Counted from the stretch's first letter, positions 9,150 to 16,932 are shown. The stretch is 32,537 nt of DNA from DASTPP01 sp035762175 (GCA_035762175.1 DASTPP010000283.1:1-32537); one strand, 5' to 3'. Made by a program: numbers and translations. Notes: generated by a model not told the origin, from the sequence alone.

Positions 9150-9178
9150 TTGGCAAGCTCTTCGACGTTATCTTTACT
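9150..9178 (+). promoter_or_regulatory. Candidate promoter of the membrane Ser/Thr kinase
   Basis: TTGGCA (9150-9155), a 17-base spacer, then TTTACT (9173-9178): a fair match to a housekeeping promoter in an otherwise G+C-rich divergent intergenic region of 107 bases. The kinase ATG is at 9213. Confidence 0.45.
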
Positions 9179-9212
9179 ACATGGGCCTCCGCGGTTCGAA
9201 GGGTTTGTAGCC

Positions 9213-11168
9213 ATGAGCGACGACAAGGGCGGTCACGACTCGGGCGGCGGCACCACGTTTCTGCTGGAGCCACATACGCCCGTGCCCGGCACGCCGTACC
9301 AGGTCGTGGGCGTGCTGGGCTCGGGGGGCATGTCGACCGTTTACGAGGCGCTTCACCGCGACACGGGCGAGCACGTCGCCCTCAAGTTGCTCAGCGGTCA
9401 CCTTGCGAAGAGGCGCGTGTTCGTCAAGCGCTTTCTGCGCGAAATTCAGGCGCTGAGCGTGCTCTCGGGGCAACCGCACATCGTGCGCTTCGTCGGCGCG
9501 GGCACCTTGCCGAACGGGCAACCCTTTTGCGCGATGGAGCTACTCGAGGGCTCGACCCTTCGCCAGCGCCTGCGCTACGGGCCCCTGCCGCTCTCGCAGG
9601 CGATCTCGTACACGATTCAAGCCCTCTCGGCGGTCTCCGCCGTGCACGGGGTCGGCATCGTGCACCGCGACGTCAAGCCCGACAACGTGTTCTTGCAGAC
9701 CACCGGGCTCTGCAAGCTGCTCGACTTCGGTGTGCTCAAGGTCTTGGTCGAGGGGGGGCCCATCGACGGGCAGACGCCCCTGACGGCGCCGCAGACGCAC
9801 GTCGGCACGACGCACTACATACCGCCCGAGCAGGCCGCCTTCAAGACGCCCGACCACCGGGCCGACATCTACGCCGCCGGCGTCATGCTCTTCGAGCTCC
9901 TTTGGGGCCGCGTGCCCTTCGGCGAGTTGGGCCGAGACGATTACCTCAAGCGGGTGATCAACGAGGGCTTCCCCTCGCTCGAAGACGTCGGCGCGACGGG
10001 CTTCCCTAGTTCGATTCGCCGCGTCGTGCGCGTGGCGACGGCCCAAAACCCGGACGACCGGTACTCGACGGCCAGCGAGTTCATCGCCAAGCTCATCGAG
10101 GCGGCCATGTGTGAGGGCATTGCGATCCCCACGCCGCGCCCCGAGGCGGCGGCCGAGAGCGCCCAAGCGTCGTCCCACGTCGTCGTGCGGCCGCGTCGCG
10201 GGGGCGCCAAGGCGTGGGCCGACGCCTCGCACCTGGCCGATACCGTCCCCCTCCCCCAGCGCAACCAAGCGCCTCGCAACCCCCCGCTGCCGTCGCCCCG
10301 GCGGGCGGCCGACGCCCCGCCGGCGCCGCCGGCTGCACCGACGAGCTCGGCGCGCTCGACTGCGGAGGGGGGTGACGCTACCCCAAGCGGCAAAGCAACG
10401 CCCGTCCTCCCTTCGAGAACGCGCGAACGCCTCTCGCTGCTCGCCCTCCTGCACCGAGACTCCGACTTGCAGGCTCGGCCGCCCCGCGCGATTTGGGTCG
10501 AGCCTCGCCCCCCGTCGTCTGGCGAGCAAGAAGTCGGGCGGAACGCCCCGCCAAGCCCGGCCCGAGAGGGGCGAAAAACACCGAGCTCTTCTCCGAAGGC
10601 AGAGCAGGTTACCCTCGCCAGCAGGCTGTCCCCGGCGGGCGCGACCTCGTCGCGAGACTCTCACCCGGGGGTCGAATCGCCGCGCGTGCGGCTCGTCGCG
10701 CCGCTCACGGGGCGCTCTGGCGGGGCGAGCCGTCGAGCCGCCGTGGCGCTGGTCGGCTGCGGGCTTCTCGTGGCCTTCTTGCTCGCCCGAGGGCGCGACG
10801 AGATGGCAGGCACGCTACCTTCAACGGGCCCCTGGGCGCAGCACCATGCCGCCCCGCCGCCCGCTGCCGGCACAGCACTGCCCCCTGACGATTCTGCCTC
10901 GGAAGGGGGCCGAGACCGCCGCGGCGGGGCGGCCGACGAAGGCCCCGCTTCGCCCGCGGCCAGCCGCCACGTCGCGCCGCCGGCGGCAAAACCGGCGATA
11001 GAGCGCGACAAGGTGCCCCTCCCCGCCGAGCCCGGCAATCGCCCCCCCCAACCCGGGCTCGAGGGGTCGCACCTCGGGGCCCCCAAGGTGACCCCGCCCA
11101 GGCGCCCCCAGCAAGGCGCCGACGAAGACGCGCATGACTTTAAGCCTGGCATCGAACCGGGGCTGTAG
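9213..11168 (+). CDS. Transmembrane Ser/Thr protein kinase (PknB/Hanks type)
   Basis: 651 aa. The start is ATG 9213, which gives a short leader before the kinase fold; an upstream frame from 9150 overlaps the promoter and is rejected. Kinase domain about 29-297: glycine loop GSGGMSTV, catalytic Lys58 in VALK, HRDVKPDN (151-158), DFG (171-173), activation segment with THVGTTHYIPPEQAA, where the usual APE is PPE, and DIYAAGVMLFELL. All catalytic residues are present, so it should be active. A long Pro/Ser/Arg-rich linker (about 305-505) leads to one transmembrane helix (about 508-526, VALVGCGLLVAFLLARG) and a Pro-rich extracytoplasmic tail of about 125 residues without a recognised sensor fold. 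It is divergent from the FHA/PEGA operon, making the double-FHA protein a candidate substrate or reader. A hairpin follows its stop. Confidence 0.95.
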   Translation: MSDDKGGHDSGGGTTFLLEPHTPVPGTPYQVVGVLGSGGMSTVYEALHRDTGEHVALKLLSGHLAKRRVFVKRFLREIQALSVLSGQPHIVRFVGAGTLPNGQPFCAMELLEGSTLRQRLRYGPLPLSQAISYTIQALSAVSAVHGVGIVHRDVKPDNVFLQTTGLCKLLDFGVLKVLVEGGPIDGQTPLTAPQTHVGTTHYIPPEQAAFKTPDHRADIYAAGVMLFELLWGRVPFGELGRDDYLKRVINEGFPSLEDVGATGFPSSIRRVVRVATAQNPDDRYSTASEFIAKLIEAAMCEGIAIPTPRPEAAAESAQASSHVVVRPRRGGAKAWADASHLADTVPLPQRNQAPRNPPLPSPRRAADAPPAPPAAPTSSARSTAEGGDATPSGKATPVLPSRTRERLSLLALLHRDSDLQARPPRAIWVEPRPPSSGEQEVGRNAPPSPAREGRKTPSSSPKAEQVTLASRLSPAGATSSRDSHPGVESPRVRLVAPLTGRSGGASRRAAVALVGCGLLVAFLLARGRDEMAGTLPSTGPWAQHHAAPPPAAGTALPPDDSASEGGRDRRGGAADEGPASPAASRHVAPPAAKPAIERDKVPLPAEPGNRPPQPGLEGSHLGAPKVTPPRRPQQGADEDAHDFKPGIEPGL

Positions 11169-11493
11169 CTCCGATTTGGGGCGGGTCGCACACGGTGGTT
11201 CGCCACCGGCGGAGCTGCGCCCCGAATCGCCCAGCCGCCGAATGCCGGAGAACGAGGGAGCCCGGTGGGGTGCTGGACTCGCTCGCCCCGAACGCGGAGC
11301 GCTTCGCGACGCCCGCCGATGGGTTGCAGGCACCATAGGGGTCGCCGGCCGCGGGCGAGGCTCCGGCACGACATCGCGCTCGGTTGCGAGCTCGGCGAGC
11401 CGCGAGTTGACAATCATGGCGGCCGAGCGCACCCTCGACTCCATGGGTGCGGCGGCGCCCGTCGTTTCGATTCCATTTCGCAGAAGGGCGTCG
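11169..11493. other. Intergenic region between kinase and Cry-like gene
   Basis: Contains the nested hairpin at 11173-11228 and a TTGACA at 11407-11412 that could be a -35 box, but no convincing -10. The Cry-like reading frame stays open through this region; the sequence there is arginine-rich and uses rare AGA AGG codons just before 11494, so it is treated as untranslated. Confidence 0.5.
11173..11228 (+). terminator. Nested terminator-like hairpin after the kinase
   Basis: Outer 11-bp stem (11173-11183 with 11218-11228, one G-T wobble) enclosing a 6-bp hairpin CGGTGG-TTCG-CCACCG (11193-11208) with a UUCG tetraloop. It starts 5 bases after the kinase stop. No T-run. Confidence 0.5.
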
Positions 11494-12954
11494 ATGGGCA
11501 CCGATTCCGATTGGTCGTATGAGACCGAGCAGGCCGTGGCGGGCGCGCTGGGCATGGTTCCGGGCATCGGGTCCCTGCTCTCGGCATTGACCTACATGTT
11601 GTGGCCGTCCACGGACGACGTCTGGGGCGAGATCCAGCAGCAGGTCCAAGACCTCATCGGGCAAGACCTCTCCCAGTACGATCAGCAGCAGGTCACCGAC
11701 GCCCTCCAGGGGTTGCAGGGCGTCATCAACAACTTCCTCGTCGTCGTCAACACGACCACGGAGCCCAGCTACATCGCCGAGAACTGGACCGCCGCCAACA
11801 GCCTCTTCATCGCGAGTGCGCCGACGTTCCAAGATTCCACCTATGGCGTGGCCCTGCTCCCGCTGTTCGCCCAGTTCGTGAACCTGCACCTCTCGCTCCT
11901 GCGCGACGGCGTGTTGTTCGGCAGCCAGTGGGGCTTCGAACCCGACGTGATCGCCGAGATCCAGAAGCAGCTCACCACCGCGATCACGAATTACACGGAG
12001 TACGCGAACAAGACCTACGTCGGGGGCTTCACGTACCAATATGGCCAATGGCAGGCGCCCCTCTCCGGTTCCGCGATCTCCAAACCAATTGGCTCGGGCT
12101 CGTTCTCGTCCGGAGAGCAGTACTTCCTGTGGAACAACACCTACATCCGGCAGCTGACCCGGACGGTGCTCGACTTCGTCTCGCTGTGGCCCTACTTCGA
12201 TCCGTCGAGCACGACCTATCCGGCCACGATTCGCCTGACCAGCGAGATCTACAGCGATCCAGCCGGCACCGCGCAGGGCTGGCGGTTCGTGCAGGGCAGC
12301 CCGGGGCAGCTGGGCGTACCGACGCCGCCGACCCAGCCGATGCAGCAGCTCACCCTCTGGGCCTATGACAACCTCGACGCGGTGCAGGCGACCTACCCCG
12401 AGGGGTGCGGCCCGAACGGCGTGACCACGACCGCGCGCCAGGGCGACCAGAACGGTGGCAGCAACGTGCCGCCCCACGGCGGCGTATTCGACGTGGCGAC
12501 GAACCCCATCGTGCAAGTGTGGGTCTTTCTCTGGGGAGGCGAGCCCTCCGGCGTCCAGCTCCAATTCCAAGACGGCACGACCGCCGTCGTCGGAGAATTC
12601 GACCTCGACGCAGCCACATCGTTCTCCTACTCGGGCCAGATCGTCTCTAGCGTGTACATCAACGGCGTGGGCACGTACGGCTCGGCCGACTGCGTCTTCT
12701 TCGGATTTCAGTACCAGAACCCGAACCTGATCAGCGTCTCCACCGTGGAGACGATGTACATCACCGACCCCACGCTGGAGAGCCTCCAAGATCTACTGAA
12801 CCGCCTGCCGGCGGGCTCCGTCGATCCCACCGTGATCGAGCAGACCGCGACGGCCGAGGGTTGGCAAGCCCTGCGGGCCGCCTACTGGCAGGCCCTCTCC
12901 TCCCCATCGAGCGGCTCCGTCTCGCGCAACCGGACCTCCGCGCGAGCGCAGTGA
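11494..12954 (+). CDS. Cry-like delta-endotoxin: pore-forming domain I plus probable beta-prism domain
   Basis: 486 aa. The start is ATG 11494, with AGAAGGG six bases upstream; in-frame ATGs at 11416 and 11443 lack a ribosome site. Residues about 15-257 match the helical N-terminal domain of Bacillus Cry toxins: the helix-5 block PLFAQFVNLHLSLLRDGVLF (123-142), WGFEPDVIAEIQ, TNYTEYANKTY (165-175), VLDFVSLWPYFD (225-236) and LTSEIYSDP (248-256) correspond to the conserved blocks around helices 5-7. Residues about 283-415 are beta-rich with jacalin/beta-prism-like strands (IVQVWVFLWGGEPSGVQLQF, FSYSGQIVSSVYING). A short helical C-terminus (about 425-470) follows. There is no sign of the Cry galactose-binding domain III or protoxin tail, and no signal peptide, as in Cry proteins. 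G+C and codon use look less extreme than in neighbours, partly from Asn/Tyr/Phe/Gln-rich content. It is flanked by hairpins, so probably a single-gene unit. Membrane pore formation is family knowledge; the target is unknown. Confidence 0.88.
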   Translation: MGTDSDWSYETEQAVAGALGMVPGIGSLLSALTYMLWPSTDDVWGEIQQQVQDLIGQDLSQYDQQQVTDALQGLQGVINNFLVVVNTTTEPSYIAENWTAANSLFIASAPTFQDSTYGVALLPLFAQFVNLHLSLLRDGVLFGSQWGFEPDVIAEIQKQLTTAITNYTEYANKTYVGGFTYQYGQWQAPLSGSAISKPIGSGSFSSGEQYFLWNNTYIRQLTRTVLDFVSLWPYFDPSSTTYPATIRLTSEIYSDPAGTAQGWRFVQGSPGQLGVPTPPTQPMQQLTLWAYDNLDAVQATYPEGCGPNGVTTTARQGDQNGGSNVPPHGGVFDVATNPIVQVWVFLWGGEPSGVQLQFQDGTTAVVGEFDLDAATSFSYSGQIVSSVYINGVGTYGSADCVFFGFQYQNPNLISVSTVETMYITDPTLESLQDLLNRLPAGSVDPTVIEQTATAEGWQALRAAYWQALSSPSSGSVSRNRTSARAQ

Positions 12955-12959
12955 GCTCA

Positions 12960-13002
12960 GCGCCTCGGGGACGTCAGCGCCAGCTCCACGTCCCCGAGGC
13001 GC
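12960..13002 (+). terminator. Strong hairpin after the Cry-like gene
   Basis: Perfect 15-bp inverted repeat (12960-12974 and 12988-13002, arm GCGCCTCGGGGACGT) with a 13-base loop, beginning 5 bases after the stop. No T-run, but the stem is very stable. Confidence 0.6.
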
Positions 13003-13353
13003 ACCTTGTCGCCGGGTGCACTTCTCGGGGCTTGCCCGGCCCGCCGTGCCGACGAGGGCGAACCTTCGGAAGTCCTCGCCAGGGCTCACTCCCGGGGCCA
13101 TCCCCCTCGTCGTCGGCCCCGGTCTCCCGTGTCGCCCTCGAGCGGCGCCTCGTGCGCCTGGCGCCGGGCGCGCCCTGCCTCGGGGCGTGGTTCGACGAGA
13201 CAAGGCCGGCGCTGGGGGCTCGTCGAGGCGGGGCAACCGCGACGGGGGCGACGCGCCACGCATGGCAGGGGCGGGCGCCGCGCGGACGCCCCCCGGGGCG
13301 TTGACGGGCCCGGCCGAAGGGTGCTCGCATACTTTCGTTCGGGAGGGCCGCGC
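13003..13353. other. Intergenic region, nothing recognised except a ribosome site
   Basis: Very G+C-rich. Frames here are shadows without motifs. The last bases carry GGGAGGG, the ribosome-binding site of the hydrolase gene. No repeats or clear promoter seen. Confidence 0.5.
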
Positions 13354-14193
13354 ATGGCGACGTTCGTGCTGGTTCATGGTGCGTTTTACGGGGGGTGGGC
13401 CTGGAAGCGCGTGCGCGAGCACCTGCGCCGCAAGGGCCACGAGGTCTGGACGCCGACGCTGACCGGCGCCGGCGAGCGGCGGCACCTGCTCGGCCCCGCG
13501 GTGGGGCTCGGCACGCACATCGACGACGTGGTCAACGTGCTCGAGTACGAAGATCTGCGCGAGGTCTGCCTGGTCGGGACGAGCTACGGGGGCATGGTCA
13601 TCACCGGCGCGGCCGGGCGGGCCGCCTCGCGCGTCGCCGCGCTCGTCTACCTCGACGCGCACCTGCCCGACGCGCGCCAGTCGGCCAACGGGTCCTTCGC
13701 CGAGGGTACCACGGACGTGCTCCGCGCCATGGCCGGCGGGCCCGCCGCGCCCGCGCCAGGCGCCGCCTCGGCCCCCGCGCCCGCGCCAGACGCCGCCTCG
13801 GCCCCCGCGGGGCCCGCCGCGCCGCCCCCGGGGCCGGCGCGGGACGAAGACTGGCTGCTGCCCCCCTTGCCCTTCGCCGCGACCGAGCTGGTTCGCGACG
13901 AAGATATCGCCTGGGTCGCCCCGCGGCGCGTGCCCCACCCCTTGCGCACGCTCAGCGATCCGCTGCCGCTCGACGCGTCCGAGCTCGCGCCGCCGAGCAT
14001 CACGCGCACGTACGTGCACTGCACCCGGCGCGCCGCGCTCGTCGCGCTCTTCGGCACCGACCCGCTGCGGCCCTTCGCCGAGAAGGCGCGCGCCCTCGGC
14101 TACCGCTATCGCGAGCTCGACGCCGGCCACGACGCCATGATCACGGCCCCCGAAGAGGTCAGCGCCCTCTTGCTCGAGGCGGCCGGCGCGTAA
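13354..14193 (+). CDS. Alpha/beta-fold hydrolase, EstC/salicylate-esterase-like
   Basis: 279 aa. The start is ATG 13354, with GGGAGGG upstream; the frame extends further 5' without coding character. The fold is shown by the oxyanion region FVLVHGAFYGGWAWKRV, the nucleophile elbow GTSYGG (Ser77) and the histidine in LDAGHDAMITAPEEV (His259). These match small esterases and hydroxynitrile-lyase-like enzymes acting on ester substrates, normally soluble in the cytoplasm. The cap region (about 128-163) is an Ala/Pro-rich insertion produced in part by a 30-bp tandem duplication. The segment where the family usually shows its acidic residue (CTxD) reads CTRRAAL here, so the catalytic acid may be missing or supplied by Asp236; this alignment is from memory. 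Substrate unknown. Convergent with the FAD oxidoreductase. Confidence 0.85.
   Translation: MATFVLVHGAFYGGWAWKRVREHLRRKGHEVWTPTLTGAGERRHLLGPAVGLGTHIDDVVNVLEYEDLREVCLVGTSYGGMVITGAAGRAASRVAALVYLDAHLPDARQSANGSFAEGTTDVLRAMAGGPAAPAPGAASAPAPAPDAASAPAGPAAPPPGPARDEDWLLPPLPFAATELVRDEDIAWVAPRRVPHPLRTLSDPLPLDASELAPPSITRTYVHCTRRAALVALFGTDPLRPFAEKARALGYRYRELDAGHDAMITAPEEVSALLLEAAGA
13750..13809 (+). repeat. 30-bp tandem duplication inside the hydrolase gene
   Basis: Two adjacent 30-bp copies (13750-13779 and 13780-13809) differ at one base (CCAGGCG versus CCAGACG). They encode two 10-residue Ala/Pro-rich copies in the cap region and keep the frame. Confidence 0.85.
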
Positions 14194-14218
14194 GCCCGCG
14201 CTCGGCCGAGGCGCGGGC
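14194..14218 (+). terminator. Hairpin immediately after the hydrolase stop
   Basis: 8-bp stem GCCCGCGC/GCGCGGGC (14194-14201 and 14211-14218) around a self-complementary TCGGCCGA core, directly after the TAA. It lies between convergent genes and could serve both. Confidence 0.45.
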
Positions 14219-14291
14219 ACCGCCGGGGCGCGCGTCGGGGCGACAACTTCTTTGACGCGCACCGGTCGGCGGGCCCGGCGACAGCGACCCC

Positions 14292-15932
14292 TTACGGCGA
14301 CGCCAGGGCCTCTCGGCCAGGGTCTCGGCCGGCCGTCGGGGCCGGGCGAAGCGCCGGCGCGAGCGCCCGAACCCCCTGCACGGCGCCGGCCGCCATGGCC
14401 CCCGAGATCAGCGCGCCGACGATGCCGTGGCCGGCGCGGCAGCTCGCCCCCGCGAGGTAGAGCCCGTCGATCTCGGTCCGCGCGGCCGGGCGGCCCCACA
14501 GATATTGCGCCGGCGTGGCGGCGATGCCGTACGAGGTGCCCGCGGTCGCCGACGTGAACCGGCGGTGGGTGAGCGGCGTCGCCACCTCGCAGTACGCGAG
14601 CTCGTCGCGAATCGCGGGGAAGACGCGCCGCGCCGCCTCGAGCAGCGCGTCGCCGAACTGCCGCTTGCGCCGCTGGTACGCCTCGCGCTTGCGGTACGAA
14701 CCGTCGGCGACCTCGGCCTCGGTGACCCCCCAGGCCTCGGGGGCCGAGGGCGCGAGCCCCATCACCTGCAGGTTGGTCACGCCGGGCGGGGCGAGGTGAG
14801 GGTTCTCCGGATCTTTGAGCGACGCGATGGAGATGAAAGCAAAGGGGTCGGCCGAGAACTCGCCGCGCCGGGCGGCGGCGTACTGCGGCTCGCTGTCGTA
14901 CCCCGGGTGGACCCAGTAGTTGGTTCGCGGGTGCCCCTCGGCCCGCAGATCGCGCCGCAGGCCGACGTACACGACGCCGAGGGCGGGCGCCATCTCGAAG
15001 GCGCGCGTGCGCGCGAGCGTCTTCGGCGTGAGGTGGGCGGGGCCGACGAGGTGCTCGATCGTCTGCTTGAGGTCGGCGTTCGAGACGACGCAGGGCGCCC
15101 GCACGACGCGCGCGCCGAGGTGCTTGCTCACGATCTCGACGCCGAGCACGCGCCCGCGCTCGACGAGGATGCGACGAACGCCCGCGCGCAGCAAGATCTT
15201 GCCCCCGTTGCGCTCGATCGCCTCGGCGAGGCGGTCGGAGAGGACCTGCCCGCCCCCCTTGGGAAAGTAGGCGCCGCTCATGTAATGCGCCACGAGCCCG
15301 GCGCCGACCGGCAGCGACGCGCGGCTCGGCGGCAGCGCGTAGTCGCCGCTCTGCCCGGCGAGCACCGCCCGCAGCCGCGGGCTCTTCGTGCACGTGTCGA
15401 GAAAGGCCGCGTAGGTCGACCGCGACCAGCGCGCGAGCAGCAGCGCCTTCGGCAGCATGCGCAGCGACCCGAGGGCGCCCGCGCCGCCGCCCTGCAGCCG
15501 GACGAGCGGCTCGAGGAGCGACAGGTAGCGCTCGATGCCCCGCCGCTCGTCGGGGAAGTGCTCGAGCAGCCGCCGACGGAAGGCCTCGACCCCCTTCGGC
15601 ATGCGAAACGTAAAGTCGGGGAACACCAGCGTGTCGTACCCGTCGCCGTCCAGCTCGATGAACTCGACCGGGTCGGCGCCGGCGGCGCGCAGAATGCGCG
15701 GCACGATGCCGCGCGGGCCGCAGCCGCCGATGTAGTGCAGCCCGACGTCGAACTCGTAGCCGCGGCGCTTGAAGACGGTCGCGTTGCCGCCGGCCACGTA
15801 GTGCCGGTCGACCACGAGCACCCGCGCCCCGCGGTTCGCCAGAATCGCCGCGGCGCTCAGGCCGCCCAGGCCGGCGCCCACGACGATCGCGTCGAAGCTG
15901 TCGCTCGGTAGCGTGCGGAATCGCTCGGTCAT
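14292..15932 (-). CDS. FAD-dependent oxidoreductase of the phytoene desaturase/retinol saturase superfamily
   Basis: 546 aa. The start is ATG 15932, with AGGG about 8 bases upstream; a GTG nine bases earlier leaves no room for that site. An N-terminal Rossmann dinucleotide motif VVGAGLGGLSAA (about 17-28) is followed by VLVVDRH and then GGNATVFKRRGYEFDVGLHYIGG, typical of carotenoid desaturases, carotenoid isomerase (CrtISO) and all-trans-retinol saturase. The C-terminal FAD signature is GLYLAGASCRAGHGIVGALI (about 490-509). Family enzymes introduce, reduce or isomerise double bonds in polyene or other lipids; the substrate cannot be told from sequence. It is probably cytoplasmic or membrane-associated. 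It is divergent from a TetR regulator with a 21-bp palindrome between them, so it is likely repressed by that regulator. No other carotenoid genes are in the window. Confidence 0.9.
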   Translation of the reverse strand: MTERFRTLPSDSFDAIVVGAGLGGLSAAAILANRGARVLVVDRHYVAGGNATVFKRRGYEFDVGLHYIGGCGPRGIVPRILRAAGADPVEFIELDGDGYDTLVFPDFTFRMPKGVEAFRRRLLEHFPDERRGIERYLSLLEPLVRLQGGGAGALGSLRMLPKALLLARWSRSTYAAFLDTCTKSPRLRAVLAGQSGDYALPPSRASLPVGAGLVAHYMSGAYFPKGGGQVLSDRLAEAIERNGGKILLRAGVRRILVERGRVLGVEIVSKHLGARVVRAPCVVSNADLKQTIEHLVGPAHLTPKTLARTRAFEMAPALGVVYVGLRRDLRAEGHPRTNYWVHPGYDSEPQYAAARRGEFSADPFAFISIASLKDPENPHLAPPGVTNLQVMGLAPSAPEAWGVTEAEVADGSYRKREAYQRRKRQFGDALLEAARRVFPAIRDELAYCEVATPLTHRRFTSATAGTSYGIAATPAQYLWGRPAARTEIDGLYLAGASCRAGHGIVGALISGAMAAGAVQGVRALAPALRPAPTAGRDPGREALASP

Positions 15933-16016
15933 GTCGCTCACCCTATCTTCGGCGCCGCCGGGCCGAGGCGACCCGCCGGGCCGACCGCGACGCGCATGAT
16001 GACGGTGTTAACATGC

Positions 16017-16037
16017 CAAGTTGACGCCGTCAACTTG
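16017..16037. promoter_or_regulatory. 21-bp palindromic operator between FAD oxidoreductase and tetR
   Basis: Perfect inverted repeat CAAGTTGACG / CGTCAACTTG around a central C (16027), in the 136-base gap between the divergent starts 15932 and 16069. It sits within a larger imperfect palindrome (about 16000-16032). TTGACG within it can act as a -35 box in either direction, so a bound repressor would block both promoters. Binding by the adjacent TetR protein is inference. Confidence 0.7.
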
Positions 16038-16068
16038 CGCGGCTACGCCCCGGCCCTCGAGAGGTCTC

Positions 16069-16779
16069 GTGGCGAAGGCGACCAGCGAGGGCAAGCGGCA
16101 GGCGCGAGCGGCGAAGGCGGCACAGGCGGCGCAGGCGGCGCGGGCGGTGCGAGCGAAGCCGCGCGATCGCTACCACCACGGCGATCTCCGCCAGGCGCTG
16201 CTCGACGCGGCGGTCGCGCTGGTCGAGCGCGAGGGGCGGCGGGCGCTGACGCTGCGCGGCGTGGCGCGGCTCCTCGGGGTGTCGCAGGCGGCGCCCTACC
16301 GGCACTTCGCCGACAAAGAGGCGCTGCTCGCGGCGGTCGCCGAGGGGGGCCTGCGGGCGCTCGCGGCGCAGATGGGCGAGGCGGCCGCGGCGCAGGGGGC
16401 CGATCGGGCGGCGCGGTTCCAGGCGCTCGGCGTGGCCTACGTCGAGTTCGCCGCGGCGCAGACGGCGCGCTTCCGGGTGATGTTCATGGCGCTGAGCGCC
16501 GACGAAGGCGCCTACCCCTCGCTCTCGGAGGCCTACGGTCAGGTGTTCGGCCTGCTGCGCGAGGCGATCGCCGCGTGCCAGGCCGAGGGGCTCGTGCGCG
16601 CCGGCGACCCGAGGCGGCTCGCGCTCGCGGCGTGGTCGATCGTCCACGGCCTCGCGGAGCTCGAGACCAACGGGCAGCTGCCGCGGCTCGGGCTCGAGGC
16701 TGCGGCGACGCACGATCTCGCCGCCTCGGTGACGCGCGCCTTGTTCGTCGGCCTCGCGCCCCGCGGCGAGAAGGCATAA
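16069..16779 (+). CDS. TetR-family transcriptional regulator
   Basis: 236 aa. The start is GTG 16069, with GAGAGG upstream; a TTG at 16021 lies inside the operator and is rejected. Residues about 36-84 form the TetR helix-turn-helix (LRQALLDAAVALVEREGRRA, LTLRGVARLLGVSQAAPYRHF, DKEALL). The C-terminal half (about 105-225) is all-helical and resembles the TetR ligand domain with WHG-like features (AWSIVHGLAELETNGQL). An unusual N-terminal extension of about 32 residues is Ala/Lys/Arg-rich (AAKAAQAAQAARAVRAK) and may add non-specific DNA contact. It probably represses itself and the divergent FAD oxidoreductase through the 21-bp palindrome. The ligand is unknown; a lipid or polyene substrate is a guess. 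Confidence 0.9.
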   Translation: MAKATSEGKRQARAAKAAQAAQAARAVRAKPRDRYHHGDLRQALLDAAVALVEREGRRALTLRGVARLLGVSQAAPYRHFADKEALLAAVAEGGLRALAAQMGEAAAAQGADRAARFQALGVAYVEFAAAQTARFRVMFMALSADEGAYPSLSEAYGQVFGLLREAIAACQAEGLVRAGDPRRLALAAWSIVHGLAELETNGQLPRLGLEAAATHDLAASVTRALFVGLAPRGEKA

Positions 16780-16822
16780 ACCCCCGCGGGGGCCGACTCT
16801 GCGGCGGCTCGCGCGCCGTCAC

Positions 16823-16884
16823 CCCGGTGCCGTTCAACCCGGTGCCGTTCAACCCGGTGGCCGTTCAACCCGGTGGCCGTTCAA
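16823..16884 (+). repeat. Four-copy 15/16-bp tandem repeat
   Basis: Units CCCGGTGCCGTTCAA (15 bp, two copies) then CCCGGTGGCCGTTCAA (16 bp, two copies), at 16823, 16838, 16853 and 16869. It lies just upstream of a TTGACA-type promoter and could be a variable-number repeat or a regulatory array. Confidence 0.9.
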
Positions 16885-16904
16885 CCCGGGACCGGAAACT
16901 TTAG

Positions 16905-16932
16905 TTGACATCGGTTGACAAACGAGTACGGT
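16905..16932 (+). promoter_or_regulatory. Candidate promoter of the 541-aa gene
   Basis: TTGACA (16905-16910), 16-base spacer, TACGGT (16927-16932). A second TTGACA at 16915-16920 forms a 10-bp-spaced direct repeat GGTTGACA/AGTTGACA, which could also be a regulator site. The gene starts at 17007. Confidence 0.4.

Noticed and set aside
11134..11493. N-terminal extension of the Cry-like protein from ATG 11134
   Set aside because: Overlaps the kinase end and a hairpin, is Arg/Ser-rich with rare codons, while ATG 11494 has a good ribosome site and fits domain I.
12793..15393. 866-codon minus-strand frame across the hydrolase
   Set aside because: Arginine-rich, overlaps three well-supported genes in other frames.
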